NCBI GenBank assembly: GCA_023459335.1
Contig: JAEWUO010000018.1
Span: 1 to 64,000 of the forward strand
Origin: Bacillota bacterium
GTDB lineage: Bacteria; Bacillota; Clostridia; Christensenellales; CAG-138
DNA: 64,000 nucleotides
Direction: 5' to 3'
Made by a program: the position numbers and the translations under genes. Below the pieces are notes generated by a model that saw only the letters and a list, made by a program, of their open reading frames with translations, did not search any database and had not been told where the DNA came from. Below are positions 8,561 to 17,019 of this stretch, piece after piece. The number at the start of each line of letters is the position of its first letter. The first letter of the stretch is position 1.

Positions 8561-9544
8561 TTAGTTTCTGTTTGGGATCGCCCAGTCGATCACCGCTCCG
8601 CCGCTGGTAAGGCCAGAGCCGAAGCCCACGATCGCCAGGCGGTCGCCTTGACGCAGCCAGCCGGACTCCCACGCGTCGCACAGGGCGATCGGGATCGAGG
8701 CGGAGGATGTATTGGCATAATTCGCGATGTTGATGAAAAACTGTTCGCGGTTGAGTTTCATCGAACGCACGACAAAATCGATGATCTTCTCGTTCGCCTG
8801 ATGGGGAATCACTTTCGTATACGGGCGTTCTCCGCAGCGCTCGGCAAGCCGCCGCAGCGTACCTTCCAGCACGCCGACGGCGTAAGTAAACACGTCCGTG
8901 CCCTTCATGCGGATGTATTCCTTTTTCCCGTCGATGGGGCCCGAAAACGGCGTCTCGCGCTCTTCTTTTTTCACGATGATCACGTCGTCGGTATCCGGCA
9001 CCGCTTCCAGAATCGGATAAAGCAGACGCGCAACGTCGCTCCGTTTCAGTACCACCGCGCCCGCGCCGTCTCCGAACAGCACGCAGGTGGCGCGATCCGT
9101 CCAGTCGGTGTATTTGCTCATCAGCTCGCTCGCGACCACGAGCGCGGCGTCTTTTTGCAGCGTGTCCATGAGCGAGGCCGCGGTCACGAGCGCATAGACG
9201 AACCCCGTGCATCCGGCGGAGACGTCCATCGCCGCGCAGGCCGGGATACGAAGCGCCTTCTGCAGCCGCCCCGCGAGCGAGGGCGTCAGGTCGTCCCCCG
9301 TAATCGTGCAGGCGACAATCACGCCGATCTCCTCCGCGGGCACGCCGGACATGGCGAGCGCGTCCCGCGCCGCGCATAGCGCAAGCCCCGTCGCGGTCTC
9401 TGATACGGCGATGTGCCGCGTTTTGATTCCGGTGCGCTTGCTGATCCACTCGTCGCTCGTTTCCACAAGGGTTTCCAGATCGAAGTTCGTCACGACTTTT
9501 TCGGGCACGCATTTCGCCACGCCCACGATTGTAACCGGCGTCAT
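8561..9544 (-). CDS. fabH: Beta-ketoacyl-ACP synthase III FabH
   Basis: Initiates fatty acid synthesis by condensing acyl-CoA with malonyl-ACP. Protein of 327 residues with C112 (DVSAGCTGFVYAL), H248 (IPHQAN) and N278 (ANYANTS) forming the KAS III triad. I choose the ATG at 9544, which follows the accA stop by 2 bases and has GAGGTGG 8 bases upstream; a GTG four codons earlier lies inside accA. It lies between accA and acpP. Confidence 0.95.
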   Translation of the reverse strand: MTPVTIVGVAKCVPEKVVTNFDLETLVETSDEWISKRTGIKTRHIAVSETATGLALCAARDALAMSGVPAEEIGVIVACTITGDDLTPSLAGRLQKALRIPACAAMDVSAGCTGFVYALVTAASLMDTLQKDAALVVASELMSKYTDWTDRATCVLFGDGAGAVVLKRSDVARLLYPILEAVPDTDDVIIVKKEERETPFSGPIDGKKEYIRMKGTDVFTYAVGVLEGTLRRLAERCGERPYTKVIPHQANEKIIDFVVRSMKLNREQFFINIANYANTSSASIPIALCDAWESGWLRQGDRLAIVGFGSGLTSGGAVIDWAIPNRN

Positions 9545-9546
9545 CG

Positions 9547-10386
9547 TCAGTACCACCTCATATTCAGGTATTTTTGCTGCCGCTGTTCCACAAGCTTATC
9601 GGTCGGGATATGCGTCAGCCGCCTGAGCGCGCTGCGTATCGCTTTTCTGACCGCCTCCGCGCTCTCGTCCATATGAAACCGGGAGTATCCCGGCGTTTCG
9701 CGCACAATGCCGTCCACGATGCCGAATCGCTTGAGATCCGCCGCCGTGAGCTTCAGATTCTTCGCCGCCTCGGAGGCCAGGGAGCTGTCCTTAAACAAAA
9801 TCGACGCCGCGCCCTCCGGCGAGATCACCGAAAAATAACTGTTCTCCAGCATGATGAGCTGATCCGCCAGCGAGAGCGCGAGCGCGCCGCCGCTGCCGCC
9901 TTCCCCGATGATGATCGAGATCGTCGGCGTTCTGACCGTCGCCATGGCCCTCAGGTGCTCCGCGATCACGCGGCCCTGCCCCTTCGCCTCCGCGTCCACG
10001 CCGCAGAACGCGCCGGGCGTATCGACGAGGCAGATCACGGGACGGCTGAATTTCTCCGCCTGCCGCAGCGCGCGCATGGATTTACGGTAGCCTTCCGGGG
10101 ACGGCATGCCGAAGTTGCAGCGCATGCGCTCCTCCAGCGTGTGGCCTTTCTGCTGCCCGATCACGGTGACGGGATACGTTTCGAACCACGCGACGGCTGT
10201 GACGACGGCTTCGTCGTCCCCCATGCACTGGTCGCCGCGCACCTCGAAGACCCCGTGGAATAATTTCTCGATATAATCGCGCGCCTGCGGGCGGTCCTCC
10301 TTGCGCGCGTTCATCACGCGCTCCCAGGCGGGATCTGCCGCGTTCGGCAGTACGGCGGGCGTCGGTTCGGCTTTCGTCCGCTTCAT
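9547..10386 (-). CDS. accA: Acetyl-CoA carboxylase carboxyltransferase alpha subunit AccA
   Basis: Crotonase-fold subunit of 279 residues that, with AccD, transfers CO2 from carboxybiotin to acetyl-CoA. Recognisable are RDYIEKLFHGVFEVRGDQ, the IGQQKGHTLEERMRCNFGM segment, the VDTPGAFCGVDAE motif and IIGEGGSGGALAL for oxyanion binding. It is somewhat shorter at the N-terminus than the E. coli protein, as in many Bacillota. It overlaps accD by 4 bases (ATGA). Confidence 0.95.
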   Translation of the reverse strand: MKRTKAEPTPAVLPNAADPAWERVMNARKEDRPQARDYIEKLFHGVFEVRGDQCMGDDEAVVTAVAWFETYPVTVIGQQKGHTLEERMRCNFGMPSPEGYRKSMRALRQAEKFSRPVICLVDTPGAFCGVDAEAKGQGRVIAEHLRAMATVRTPTISIIIGEGGSGGALALSLADQLIMLENSYFSVISPEGAASILFKDSSLASEAAKNLKLTAADLKRFGIVDGIVRETPGYSRFHMDESAEAVRKAIRSALRRLTHIPTDKLVEQRQQKYLNMRWY

Positions 10387-11249
10387 CCGCGCGCCCCCTT
10401 TTCCGTATGCGCGCGGTCCGCGTTGTGCAGCGCGAGGAGAGACGCAAGCGTTTCGCGCAGGTCCTTCCGCTCGACGATACGGTCGATCAACCCGTGTTCG
10501 TAGAGGTATTCCGCCGTCTGGAACCCTTCCGGCAGTTTGTCCCGCACGGTCTGCTCGATCACGCGCGGGCCGGCAAAGCCGATCAGCGCGCCGGGTTCGG
10601 CGAGCGTGATATCCCCCTGCATGGCGAAGCTCGCGGTCACGCCGCCCGTGGTCGGGTGGGTCAATACGTTGACGTGCAATAAGCCCGCCGCGCTGTGCCG
10701 CGCGAGCGCGATGGTCGTTCTGGACATCTGCATCAGCGAAAGCACGCCCTCCTGCATCCTCGCGCCGCCGGAGGCGCAGAAAATCACGAGCGGCAGACGG
10801 TTGGTCAACGCAAATTCCGCGAGGATGACGATCTTCTCACCCACCACAGTGCCCATGCTGCCCATCATAAAGTAACTGTCCATCACCGCGAGCGCGGTGC
10901 GAAGGCCCTTGATCGTCGCCTTGCCGATGACCACGCCCTCCTGCATCTTGGATTTTACGCGCTCTTTTTCCAGTTTGGTGCGGTAGCCCGGAAACGAGAG
11001 CGGATCGCCCGCGTCGGTTTCCCGTTCGATTTCAATGAAACTCCCGCTGTCCGCGATCGCTTCGATGCGCCGGTACGCGGGCTGACGGAAGAGATTGCCG
11101 CAATACGGGCAGGCCGCGTCGCCCGCGAGTACGACCTCCGCCACAAGATCGCGCCCGCAGCGCGCGCAGCGCAGCAAGTCCAGCGCGTCCGCCGGTTTTT
11201 CGGCGTTCTGCGGCAGGCCGGTTTCGATCTGTTCCGAAAAAAGCTTCAT
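10383..11249 (-). CDS. accD: Acetyl-CoA carboxylase carboxyltransferase beta subunit AccD
   Basis: Partner of AccA, 288 residues. The N-terminal zinc ribbon has C28, C31, C47 and C50 (CARCG...CPYC). The carboxyltransferase core follows with GEKIVILAEFA, the ASGGARMQEG motif, TTGGVTASFA and GFAGPRVIEQT. The frame is open far upstream, but that part lies inside accC; the ATG at 11249 overlaps the accC stop as ATGA and gives the usual AccD N-terminus. Confidence 0.95.
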   Translation of the reverse strand: MKLFSEQIETGLPQNAEKPADALDLLRCARCGRDLVAEVVLAGDAACPYCGNLFRQPAYRRIEAIADSGSFIEIERETDAGDPLSFPGYRTKLEKERVKSKMQEGVVIGKATIKGLRTALAVMDSYFMMGSMGTVVGEKIVILAEFALTNRLPLVIFCASGGARMQEGVLSLMQMSRTTIALARHSAAGLLHVNVLTHPTTGGVTASFAMQGDITLAEPGALIGFAGPRVIEQTVRDKLPEGFQTAEYLYEHGLIDRIVERKDLRETLASLLALHNADRAHTEKGARG

Positions 11250-12607
11250 GCCCGCCCCCTCAGATAACGCGGCAGAAATGTCCGCTCGATCCAATTGGTA
11301 TGCACGTTTCCCGAACGGAAGTCGGGATCGCTCAGCATGGCGCGCGCGAGATCCGCGTTGTGCTCGATGCCGTCGATGGCCAATTCGTTCAGCGCGGAGA
11401 GCGAAAGACGGATCGCCTCGTCGCGATCGTCCGCGTATGAAATCAGTTTGAGCACCATGGAATCGTAGCAAGGCGAAATTTCGTCCCCCGCCGCGTAACC
11501 GCTGTCGATGCGCACGCCGTTTCCGCCGGGCAAAGAGAGCGAGCGGATCACGCCCGGGGAGGGACGGAATCCCTCCGCGGGGCACTCCGCGTTGATGCGG
11601 CACTCGATCGCGTGCCCGCGCGGGACGAGCGTCTCCTGCGGAATCGCGAGATGATGCCCAAGAGCCACCTGTATCTGAGCCTTGACCAGATCGAGCCCGA
11701 AAATGCTCTCCGTGACCGGATGCTCCACCTGAATGCGCGCGTTCATCTCCATAAAATAAAAGCGGCCGTCTCTTGACAGCAGAAACTCGACGGTTCCGGC
11801 ATTCTGATACCCGACCGATCGGGCGATGTCCACCGCCGTCTGCTCGATGGCATTCCGCGTTTCCGCGGGTATGTTCGCAGCGGGCGCTTCCTCGATGAGC
11901 TTCTGGTTTTTTCGCTGGAGCGTGCACTCGCGCGTGCCCAGATGCAGTACGTTTCCGTGCATGTCCGCGAGGATCTGCACCTCGATATGCCGCGCGTCCG
12001 GCAGATATGCCTCGAGATAGGCGCCGCCGTCGCCGAAGGCCAGCTCGGCCTCCCGCCGCACGAGAGGAAACTCCCGTTCCAGCGCAGCCGTATCCTCAAC
12101 AACGCGGATTCCCTTGCCGCCTCCGCCGCGCGCGGCTTTGATCATCAGCGGATAACCGATGGCTCTTGCCGCCGAAACCGCTTCTTTTATATTTTCCACC
12201 GCGCCTTCGGAACCGGGCACTACGGGAAAACCGGCCGCGATCATTGTCTTTCGCGCCGCTTCCTTGTCGCCCAGCACGCGCATGGTCTCCGGCGCGGGGC
12301 CGATAAAGCGGATGCCAGCCTCGGCGCACGCCGCGGCAAACGCGTCGTTTTCCGAGAGGAAGCCGACGCCGGGGTGCAGCAGGTCCGCGCGGTAAGCTTT
12401 CGCCGCCGCGAGGATGGCGTCGATGTTGAGGTAGCTTTTCTCCGCGGGGCGCGGACCGATGCAAACGCTCTCGTCCGCGAGACGCACGGGGAGGCCGCGC
12501 TCGTCGTTTTCCGAATAGACCGCGACCGTACGAAGCCCCAGTTTTTCACAGGTGCGGATGATGCGCACGGCGATTTCCCCGCGATTTGCCACGAGTACCG
12601 TCTGCAT
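11246..12607 (-). CDS. accC: Biotin carboxylase AccC
   Basis: ATP-grasp enzyme of 453 residues that carboxylates biotin on AccB. It begins MQTVLVANRGEIAVRIIRTC, has the glycine-rich ATP loop KAARGGGGKGIRVV, the EAPAAN segment, and MNARIQVEHPVTE carrying active-site residues. I place the start at the ATG at 12607 with GAAGGGA 6 bases upstream; a GTG five codons earlier overlaps accB and is less likely. The ATG follows the accB stop by one base. Confidence 0.95.
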   Translation of the reverse strand: MQTVLVANRGEIAVRIIRTCEKLGLRTVAVYSENDERGLPVRLADESVCIGPRPAEKSYLNIDAILAAAKAYRADLLHPGVGFLSENDAFAAACAEAGIRFIGPAPETMRVLGDKEAARKTMIAAGFPVVPGSEGAVENIKEAVSAARAIGYPLMIKAARGGGGKGIRVVEDTAALEREFPLVRREAELAFGDGGAYLEAYLPDARHIEVQILADMHGNVLHLGTRECTLQRKNQKLIEEAPAANIPAETRNAIEQTAVDIARSVGYQNAGTVEFLLSRDGRFYFMEMNARIQVEHPVTESIFGLDLVKAQIQVALGHHLAIPQETLVPRGHAIECRINAECPAEGFRPSPGVIRSLSLPGGNGVRIDSGYAAGDEISPCYDSMVLKLISYADDRDEAIRLSLSALNELAIDGIEHNADLARAMLSDPDFRSGNVHTNWIERTFLPRYLRGRA

Positions 12608-12608
12608 A

Positions 12609-13022
12609 TCAGTTCCCTTCACTCAGGGTAAAGAGCCTGTCTCCGGCGGCGACCATCGCGCCGTCCTCCGCTTCGATCGCAACGATCAGGCCGTTTCTGG
12701 GGGAGCGGATTTCGTTCATGGTCTTCATCGCCTCGATGACGCAAAGCGTGTCTCCCTTGTTTACCTGGGAACCGGGCTGAACAAACGGCTCGGCGCCCGG
12801 CTCTTTGGCGCGGTAAAACACGCCGGAGATCGGCGAACGCACAGCGTCCTTTCCCTCATGTTCCTGGGTTTCAGCCGGGGCGTTTGTCAACACGGCGGCG
12901 GCCCCGGGTGCAGCGGCGACGCGCTCCAAGAGGAGGCGCTGGTCGCCCGCCTGAAATTCGACTTTGGTGAAGGAAGATTTTTCCGCCCGGTCCATGAGTT
13001 TGAATATCGCGTCCAAATCCAT
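12609..13022 (-). CDS. accB: Biotin carboxyl carrier protein AccB
   Basis: Carrier of 137 residues. The C-terminal biotinyl domain has the attachment lysine K100 in IEAMKTMNE (usual motif EAMKLM). An N-terminal helical region is joined by an Ala/Pro-rich linker (about residues 36-55). The ATG at 13022 is preceded by GAAAGGA. It is the first gene of the operon; a consensus promoter and a palindromic operator-like site lie within 110 bases upstream. Having accBCDA before fabH differs from the Streptococcus order, where accBCDA genes follow fabF. Confidence 0.93.
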   Translation of the reverse strand: MDLDAIFKLMDRAEKSSFTKVEFQAGDQRLLLERVAAAPGAAAVLTNAPAETQEHEGKDAVRSPISGVFYRAKEPGAEPFVQPGSQVNKGDTLCVIEAMKTMNEIRSPRNGLIVAIEAEDGAMVAAGDRLFTLSEGN

Positions 13023-13067
13023 CCAGCGGGTTCCTTTCGACAATAAAAAAGTATGATTCCGCGTTTA

Positions 13068-13124
13068 GTTAGTAGTACTAACAAACTTGCGCAGAATCAT
13101 AACACGGCGGATTGTGCTTGTCAA
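13068..13124 (-). promoter_or_regulatory. Promoter and palindromic operator of the acc-fab operon
   Basis: On the minus strand TTGACA (13119-13124) and TATGAT (13096-13101) are 17 bases apart. Just downstream of the expected transcription start is a perfect 15-bp palindrome, GTTAGTA-G-TACTAAC (13068-13082). A near-identical palindrome follows the promoter of the upstream MarR-type gene, so I infer that this regulator binds both. Binding would block early transcription. Confidence 0.75.
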
Positions 13125-13226
13125 GGCTGTGCCGCGCCGTCAGGGCGTCAATGTGAAATTATAGTTTTAGTATACAGTTTTGTCTGTTATGTTAAGCAAC
13201 ATGCGGATTCTGCTCGCAAACGGCTG

Positions 13227-13248
13227 AAAAACTTCCGCGGTTTTGCGG
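13227..13248 (-). terminator. Possible weak terminator after the FabT-like gene
   Basis: On the minus strand a short stem CCGC-aaaacc-GCGG region is followed by AAGTTTTT. The stem is only about 4-5 bp, so function is doubtful and read-through into the acc operon is possible. Confidence 0.3.
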
Positions 13249-13316
13249 TTATTCACTCCGCAGCCATTATAGGCAAAAACATGAAAAGAGTATTTATCCA
13301 CCTGATTTATACATTT

Positions 13317-13766
13317 TCACACACGCAGGTGGTTGAAAAAGTTCACAAGCGCCTGCATCGATCTCAGTACCTCCGGATACTCGGAAACGTGGAAATCGCG
13401 CATCACGCTGCCGATGAGCATATCGTGAAACTGCTTGTGTTTTTTGCACATGAGTTCGCCGGTTTCGGTCAGCCGCAGGATGCTCTTTCGCTTGTCGTCC
13501 TCCGCGCGGACCTTTTCCAGGTACCCCTTTTCGACGAGGCGGTTAACGGAAACGCTTACGGTTGCCTTCGTGATCCCCAATATCTCGGAGATCAGCGTCA
13601 GCGTCGCGTCCGGGCTGTCCTGAACGATCTCGAGCGCGTGCATTTCCGTGCGGCTGATATTGCCGTTCGCCAGCTTGGAAACGCTCTTTTCCTGCAGGCG
13701 CAGAACGCTGTAAAACATGTCCTTGAGCGCCTGATTCAAGAGCAGTTCGATTTCCTGATCGGTCAT
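13317..13766 (-). CDS. fabT: MarR-family regulator, FabT-like repressor of fatty acid synthesis
   Basis: Winged-helix protein of 149 residues. The DNA-binding helix region is about 50-100 (ISEILGITKATVSVSVNRLVEKGYLEKVRAEDDKR in outline), with the DDKR wing motif of MarR proteins. It lies upstream of accB in the same direction, the position FabT holds beside fab genes in streptococci, where FabT with acyl-ACP represses the cluster. AAAAGGAGAGG precedes the ATG. Matching 15-bp palindromes follow its own promoter and the accB promoter, suggesting autoregulation. The FabT name is inferred from context; the family alone would not define the ligand. Confidence 0.82.
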   Translation of the reverse strand: MTDQEIELLLNQALKDMFYSVLRLQEKSVSKLANGNISRTEMHALEIVQDSPDATLTLISEILGITKATVSVSVNRLVEKGYLEKVRAEDDKRKSILRLTETGELMCKKHKQFHDMLIGSVMRDFHVSEYPEVLRSMQALVNFFNHLRV

Positions 13767-13801
13767 GATTTCCTCTCCTTTTCGCCGGGCAAGCGAAACT
13801 C

Positions 13802-13849
13802 GTTTGTACTACGAACAATTTATGATACCATATGCGAAGAAAAATGCAA
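13802..13849 (-). promoter_or_regulatory. Promoter and operator of the FabT-like gene
   Basis: Minus-strand TTGCAT (13844-13849) and TATCAT (13822-13827), 16 bases apart, are followed by GTTTGTA-C-TACGAAC (13802-13816). This is a 7-1-7 palindrome with one mismatch, matching the site in front of accB (GTTAGTA-G-TACTAAC). Shared form: GTTnGTA-s-TACnAAC. Confidence 0.7.
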
Positions 13850-13938
13850 CCGCCATCCGCTTGCGCAACAAAGTTACGGTGGTTTGTTCCCGTATCTGGT
13901 ATGGTAAGTCTACAGTACGGAACAGGAGTTGGAGACAC

Positions 13939-14151
13939 ATGAAACTCAGTGCGAGAAACCAGCTGAAAGGCGTAATCACCGGCATTGAAGAAGGCGCGGT
14001 CAACGCGATGGTCACCATCGACATCGGCGGCGGACACAACATCACCTCCACCATCTCCATGGCGGCGGTAAGGGATTTAAAACTGATGATTGGAAAGACC
14101 GCCTATGCAGTCATCAAAGCGACCTCCGTGATGGTCGGCGTGGACGAATGA
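13939..14151 (+). CDS. Mop-type molybdopterin/molybdate-binding protein (TOBE domain)
   Basis: Single TOBE domain of 70 residues, beginning MKLSARNQLKGVITGIEEGAVNA, the standard form of Mop molybdo-pterin-binding proteins that oligomerise to store molybdate or tungstate. I use the ATG at 13939, with GGAGTTGGAG upstream; the frame extends further without a good start. It is divergent from the FabT-like gene and monocistronic, ending shortly before a strong terminator. No modABC transporter is in the window, so its metal supply partner lies elsewhere. Confidence 0.9.
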   Translation: MKLSARNQLKGVITGIEEGAVNAMVTIDIGGGHNITSTISMAAVRDLKLMIGKTAYAVIKATSVMVGVDE

Positions 14152-14281
14152 CGGTTCCATCGATTCCTACAGCGTGCGCGATACGATTCACATCTGCCAT
14201 TTGGGGTAATACGCCCCGCATCGCACTTCCCGGCAGGTGCATAAGACGTATGATACGGCGCTGATTCCCGAACAGGGCATA

Positions 14282-14318
14282 CCCCCGCGCATTTTATGCG
14301 CGGGGGCTTTTGTTTTTT
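14282..14318 (+). terminator. Strong Rho-independent terminator after mop-like gene
   Basis: Stem CCCCCGCGCA-tttta-TGCGCGGGGG followed by CTTTTGTTTTTT. Confidence 0.9.
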
Positions 14319-14382
14319 CGCGTAACAGCGTATGCTCTTATCATCGTCCCGCATCACCGCGGACAGAAAGGCGGAATTAGCA

Positions 14383-14859
14383 TTGGAACCGATCGCAGTG
14401 TGCGCCGGGAACAGAGAACGGGTCAGCGCCTTTTTGCGCGAACGCTGGTTCTCCACGGATATGGTCATCCGCGGGGAAACGGTCGATTTGTCAAGCGCGG
14501 AAGGTTTGCTTTTTCAGGGTTCCGACGGCAGCATCCGCGCGCTGATCACCTTCCGCACCGACGGGGATACCTGCGAAATCACCTCGCTCGACAGTCTGGA
14601 CGAAAACCGCGGCGCGGCAAGCGCGCTGATGCTCGCCGTCGGAACGGAAGCGGTACGGCGCGGCGCCAGCAGAATGATCGTCGTCACCACGAACGACAAC
14701 CTCCGCGCAATCCGGTTTTACCAGCATCGCGGTTTCACGGTATCGCGCGTTTACCGCAATTCGCTGGAAGCCGCGCGGCGTGTGAAGCCGGAGATTCCGC
14801 TCCGCGGCGAAAACGGCGTTCCGCTCCTGCATGAAATCGAACTGGCGCGTATGCTGTAG
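14383..14859 (+). CDS. GNAT-family N-acetyltransferase
   Basis: Acetyl-CoA-dependent acyltransferase of about 158 residues; substrate unknown. Visible are the N-terminal helix with FLRERWFSTDMVIRG, the central beta strands, and the C-terminal ATNDNLRAIRFYQHRGF-type motif (here TTNDNLRAIRFYQHRGF) that ends the acetyl-CoA site. The acetyl-CoA loop is LDENRGAASALM, which lacks the classic RxxGxG/A spacing but keeps the position. I choose TTG at 14383 because AAAGGCGG lies 7 bases upstream; an ATG at 14332 falls next to the preceding terminator and has no ribosome site. It stands alone upstream of the methyltransferase. Confidence 0.85.
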   Translation: MEPIAVCAGNRERVSAFLRERWFSTDMVIRGETVDLSSAEGLLFQGSDGSIRALITFRTDGDTCEITSLDSLDENRGAASALMLAVGTEAVRRGASRMIVVTTNDNLRAIRFYQHRGFTVSRVYRNSLEAARRVKPEIPLRGENGVPLLHEIELARML

Positions 14860-14965
14860 CGCACATATACATTGACCATATGCTAAATGATATATTTCTA
14901 TCAGGCGCGCACATGCGGGCTGATTTGTGATACCATAACCGAAAATACCCGAAAGGCGGCGCGCG

Positions 14966-15787
14966 ATGGAAAGCGACACATCGATCATTCAGGCGTATTA
15001 CGACGCAAACGCGGAACTCGAATGGCGCAGGCTCGACGAGCACCCGTTTGAGTTTCTGCTCACCACGCACATGATGGAGCGGTATATCCGCCCGGGCGAG
15101 CGCGTTCTGGATATCGGCGGCGGTCCGGGTCGTTATGCCGTCCATTTTGCGCAGCGCGGCTGCGCGGTCACGCTCGTCGATCTTTCGGCGGAAAACGTGC
15201 GTCTTGCGCGGCAAAAAGCGGAAGAAGCCAATGTAGCCTTAAAAACCTACGTGAAAAACTGCCTGCAGCTCGGCGAACTGCAGCTTGGATCGTTCGATCA
15301 TGTGTTTCTCATGGGGCCGATCTATCACCTGCTTGATCCGGCGGATCAAACACGCGCCGTGGAAACCGCGCTCTCGTACCTGAGGCCCGGCGGCAAGCTT
15401 TATGTGTCGTTTATTCAGGTGTTCGCGGGAATGCTCTATGACCTCAAGAACGGCGGCAATATCATCCGCGACTCGACCGAACCGGATACAAAACCCATCG
15501 TGGAAGCAGTCGCCGTCGGGGATGATTACCGCGGTCGAGCGTTTACGCGCGCCTGCTTCACGCATCAGCGCAACATACTCCCCTTTATGGAGCAATTCCC
15601 ATTGGAAAAATTACACCTTTTCGGACAGGAAGGCATCCTCTCGCCGAACGAGCCGGAGATCCTTCTGCGGGATGACGAGGAAATCGCCTGCTGGCTGGAG
15701 ATCGCAAAAAAATACCTGGAGGTTCCGGAGCTGCTCGCGCTCTCCGAACACGCCATGTACATCGGCAAAAAACTGCCGGATCGATAA
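14966..15787 (+). CDS. Class I SAM-dependent methyltransferase
   Basis: Protein of 273 residues with Rossmann-type SAM motifs: VLDIGGGPGRYAVHFA (motif I, about residues 47-62), the acidic TLVDLS at the end of strand 2, and LMGPIYHLLD (motif II region). The GPIYHL signature is common in a broad family of Bacillota methyltransferases with unknown small-molecule substrates. GAAAGGCGG precedes the ATG. A hairpin terminator follows, and no pathway partner is adjacent, so the substrate cannot be named. Confidence 0.85.
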   Translation: MESDTSIIQAYYDANAELEWRRLDEHPFEFLLTTHMMERYIRPGERVLDIGGGPGRYAVHFAQRGCAVTLVDLSAENVRLARQKAEEANVALKTYVKNCLQLGELQLGSFDHVFLMGPIYHLLDPADQTRAVETALSYLRPGGKLYVSFIQVFAGMLYDLKNGGNIIRDSTEPDTKPIVEAVAVGDDYRGRAFTRACFTHQRNILPFMEQFPLEKLHLFGQEGILSPNEPEILLRDDEEIACWLEIAKKYLEVPELLALSEHAMYIGKKLPDR

Positions 15788-15792
15788 ATGCA

Positions 15793-15813
15793 AGCCCGCC
15801 TGACGGCGGGCTT
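15793..15813 (+). terminator. Hairpin terminator after methyltransferase
   Basis: AAGCCCGCC-tga-GGCGGGCTT followed by TGTTG between convergent genes; modest T-tract. Confidence 0.65.
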
Positions 15814-15832
15814 TGTTGCGCGTACGGATCGT

Positions 15833-16975
15833 CTACGCGCGCTTTTTTGCTTTTTTCACCGCATACATCATTTCGTCCGCGCGGGTGATCAGCGCTTCGT
15901 AATTCCTGTCCTGCTGGGCGTCCCATTCGGCGGTGCCGAAGCTGAGGCCGATCGGATTCGCATCGGGATGAAATGTGTTCCAGCCGGATAAACCCGATTG
16001 AATACGGGAGATCAGCATGTCCGCACCGATCTCAGCGCCTGCCGACAGAGCGACGCAGAATTCATCTCCGCCGTAACGCGAAAGGCACGTATTCGTGCCC
16101 TTGCAGCTTGATTTTAAAATTTCCGATACTGCAATCAGGATGCTGTCTCCGTAAAAATGTCCGCGGGAATCGTTGATTTGCTTAAAGCCGTCGATGTCCA
16201 TCATGATCAGTGTCAGCGCGCCGTTTCTCGGCTGCTCGCGCGTTTCGTGCAGCAGAAACTTCGTCAGTTCCCTTCTGTTGTTCAGCCCTGTGAGCGGATC
16301 CGTGGAGATTTGGCGGTTCTGCATATCGATGTATACCTGTAAGATCGAGATGGTCGCGAGAAACCACGTAAAGTTTATCCCGTAGTAAAACAATTGTATA
16401 ATCCCGCCGACGAACGGCGGCACGATAAAAAACGCCATGGTATAGTACCGGCGCCGGTCGTCCGCCCAGGCGGATTGTTTCGCCTTTGCCAACGCGCGGA
16501 TGCTGCTATAAATCAAATAACTATATGCCAGAATCGCGTAAAAATACACCCCGATTGCGCGGTGATAGACATTGTTCGCGTCGATGCTGAAAATGAACCC
16601 GTACCGGAGGTTGAAAAACAAGCCGGCGATGGCCAGCGCGATCGGCATTGCCGCAAATCGAACGTGCCGGTTCACCGACCTGATATCGTCGGACAGCGTG
16701 TGTTCCGTATACACCATCCAGATATATGGCAGCATCAGATGCAGAGTAAAATAGACCGTTTCAACCGTATAGGAAACCGTATACGCCTGCGGAAATTGCT
16801 TTCCGTCGACCAACCAGCAAGCCGCGTCAACGGCCAGCATCAGCATTGCGGTAAAAATCAGAGCGCTGAACTGTCTCTGCGCGGAGGAACCGTTCGAACG
16901 TTTCTGGTTGAACAGGATAACCAGCAGAAGGATGATTCCGACCGAATTGATCTCAATATAAAGCGCGCTCTGCAT
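15833..16975 (-). CDS. Membrane-bound GGDEF diguanylate cyclase
   Basis: Protein of 380 residues: about six membrane helices (residues 5-215) and a C-terminal GGDEF domain (about 222-380). The active-site loop is YGGDEF (302-306) and LTGLNNRRELTKF marks the domain start, so it should make cyclic di-GMP. I see no RxxD inhibitory site at the usual position before the loop. The membrane part resembles the N-terminus of the next gene almost segment by segment, so these are tandem paralogues. Start ATG at 16975. Confidence 0.88.
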   Translation of the reverse strand: MQSALYIEINSVGIILLLVILFNQKRSNGSSAQRQFSALIFTAMLMLAVDAACWLVDGKQFPQAYTVSYTVETVYFTLHLMLPYIWMVYTEHTLSDDIRSVNRHVRFAAMPIALAIAGLFFNLRYGFIFSIDANNVYHRAIGVYFYAILAYSYLIYSSIRALAKAKQSAWADDRRRYYTMAFFIVPPFVGGIIQLFYYGINFTWFLATISILQVYIDMQNRQISTDPLTGLNNRRELTKFLLHETREQPRNGALTLIMMDIDGFKQINDSRGHFYGDSILIAVSEILKSSCKGTNTCLSRYGGDEFCVALSAGAEIGADMLISRIQSGLSGWNTFHPDANPIGLSFGTAEWDAQQDRNYEALITRADEMMYAVKKAKKRA

Positions 16976-17019
16976 GATTCATCTCCCGTCTGAATGCGTA
17001 AAACACCGCTTATCGCGCG

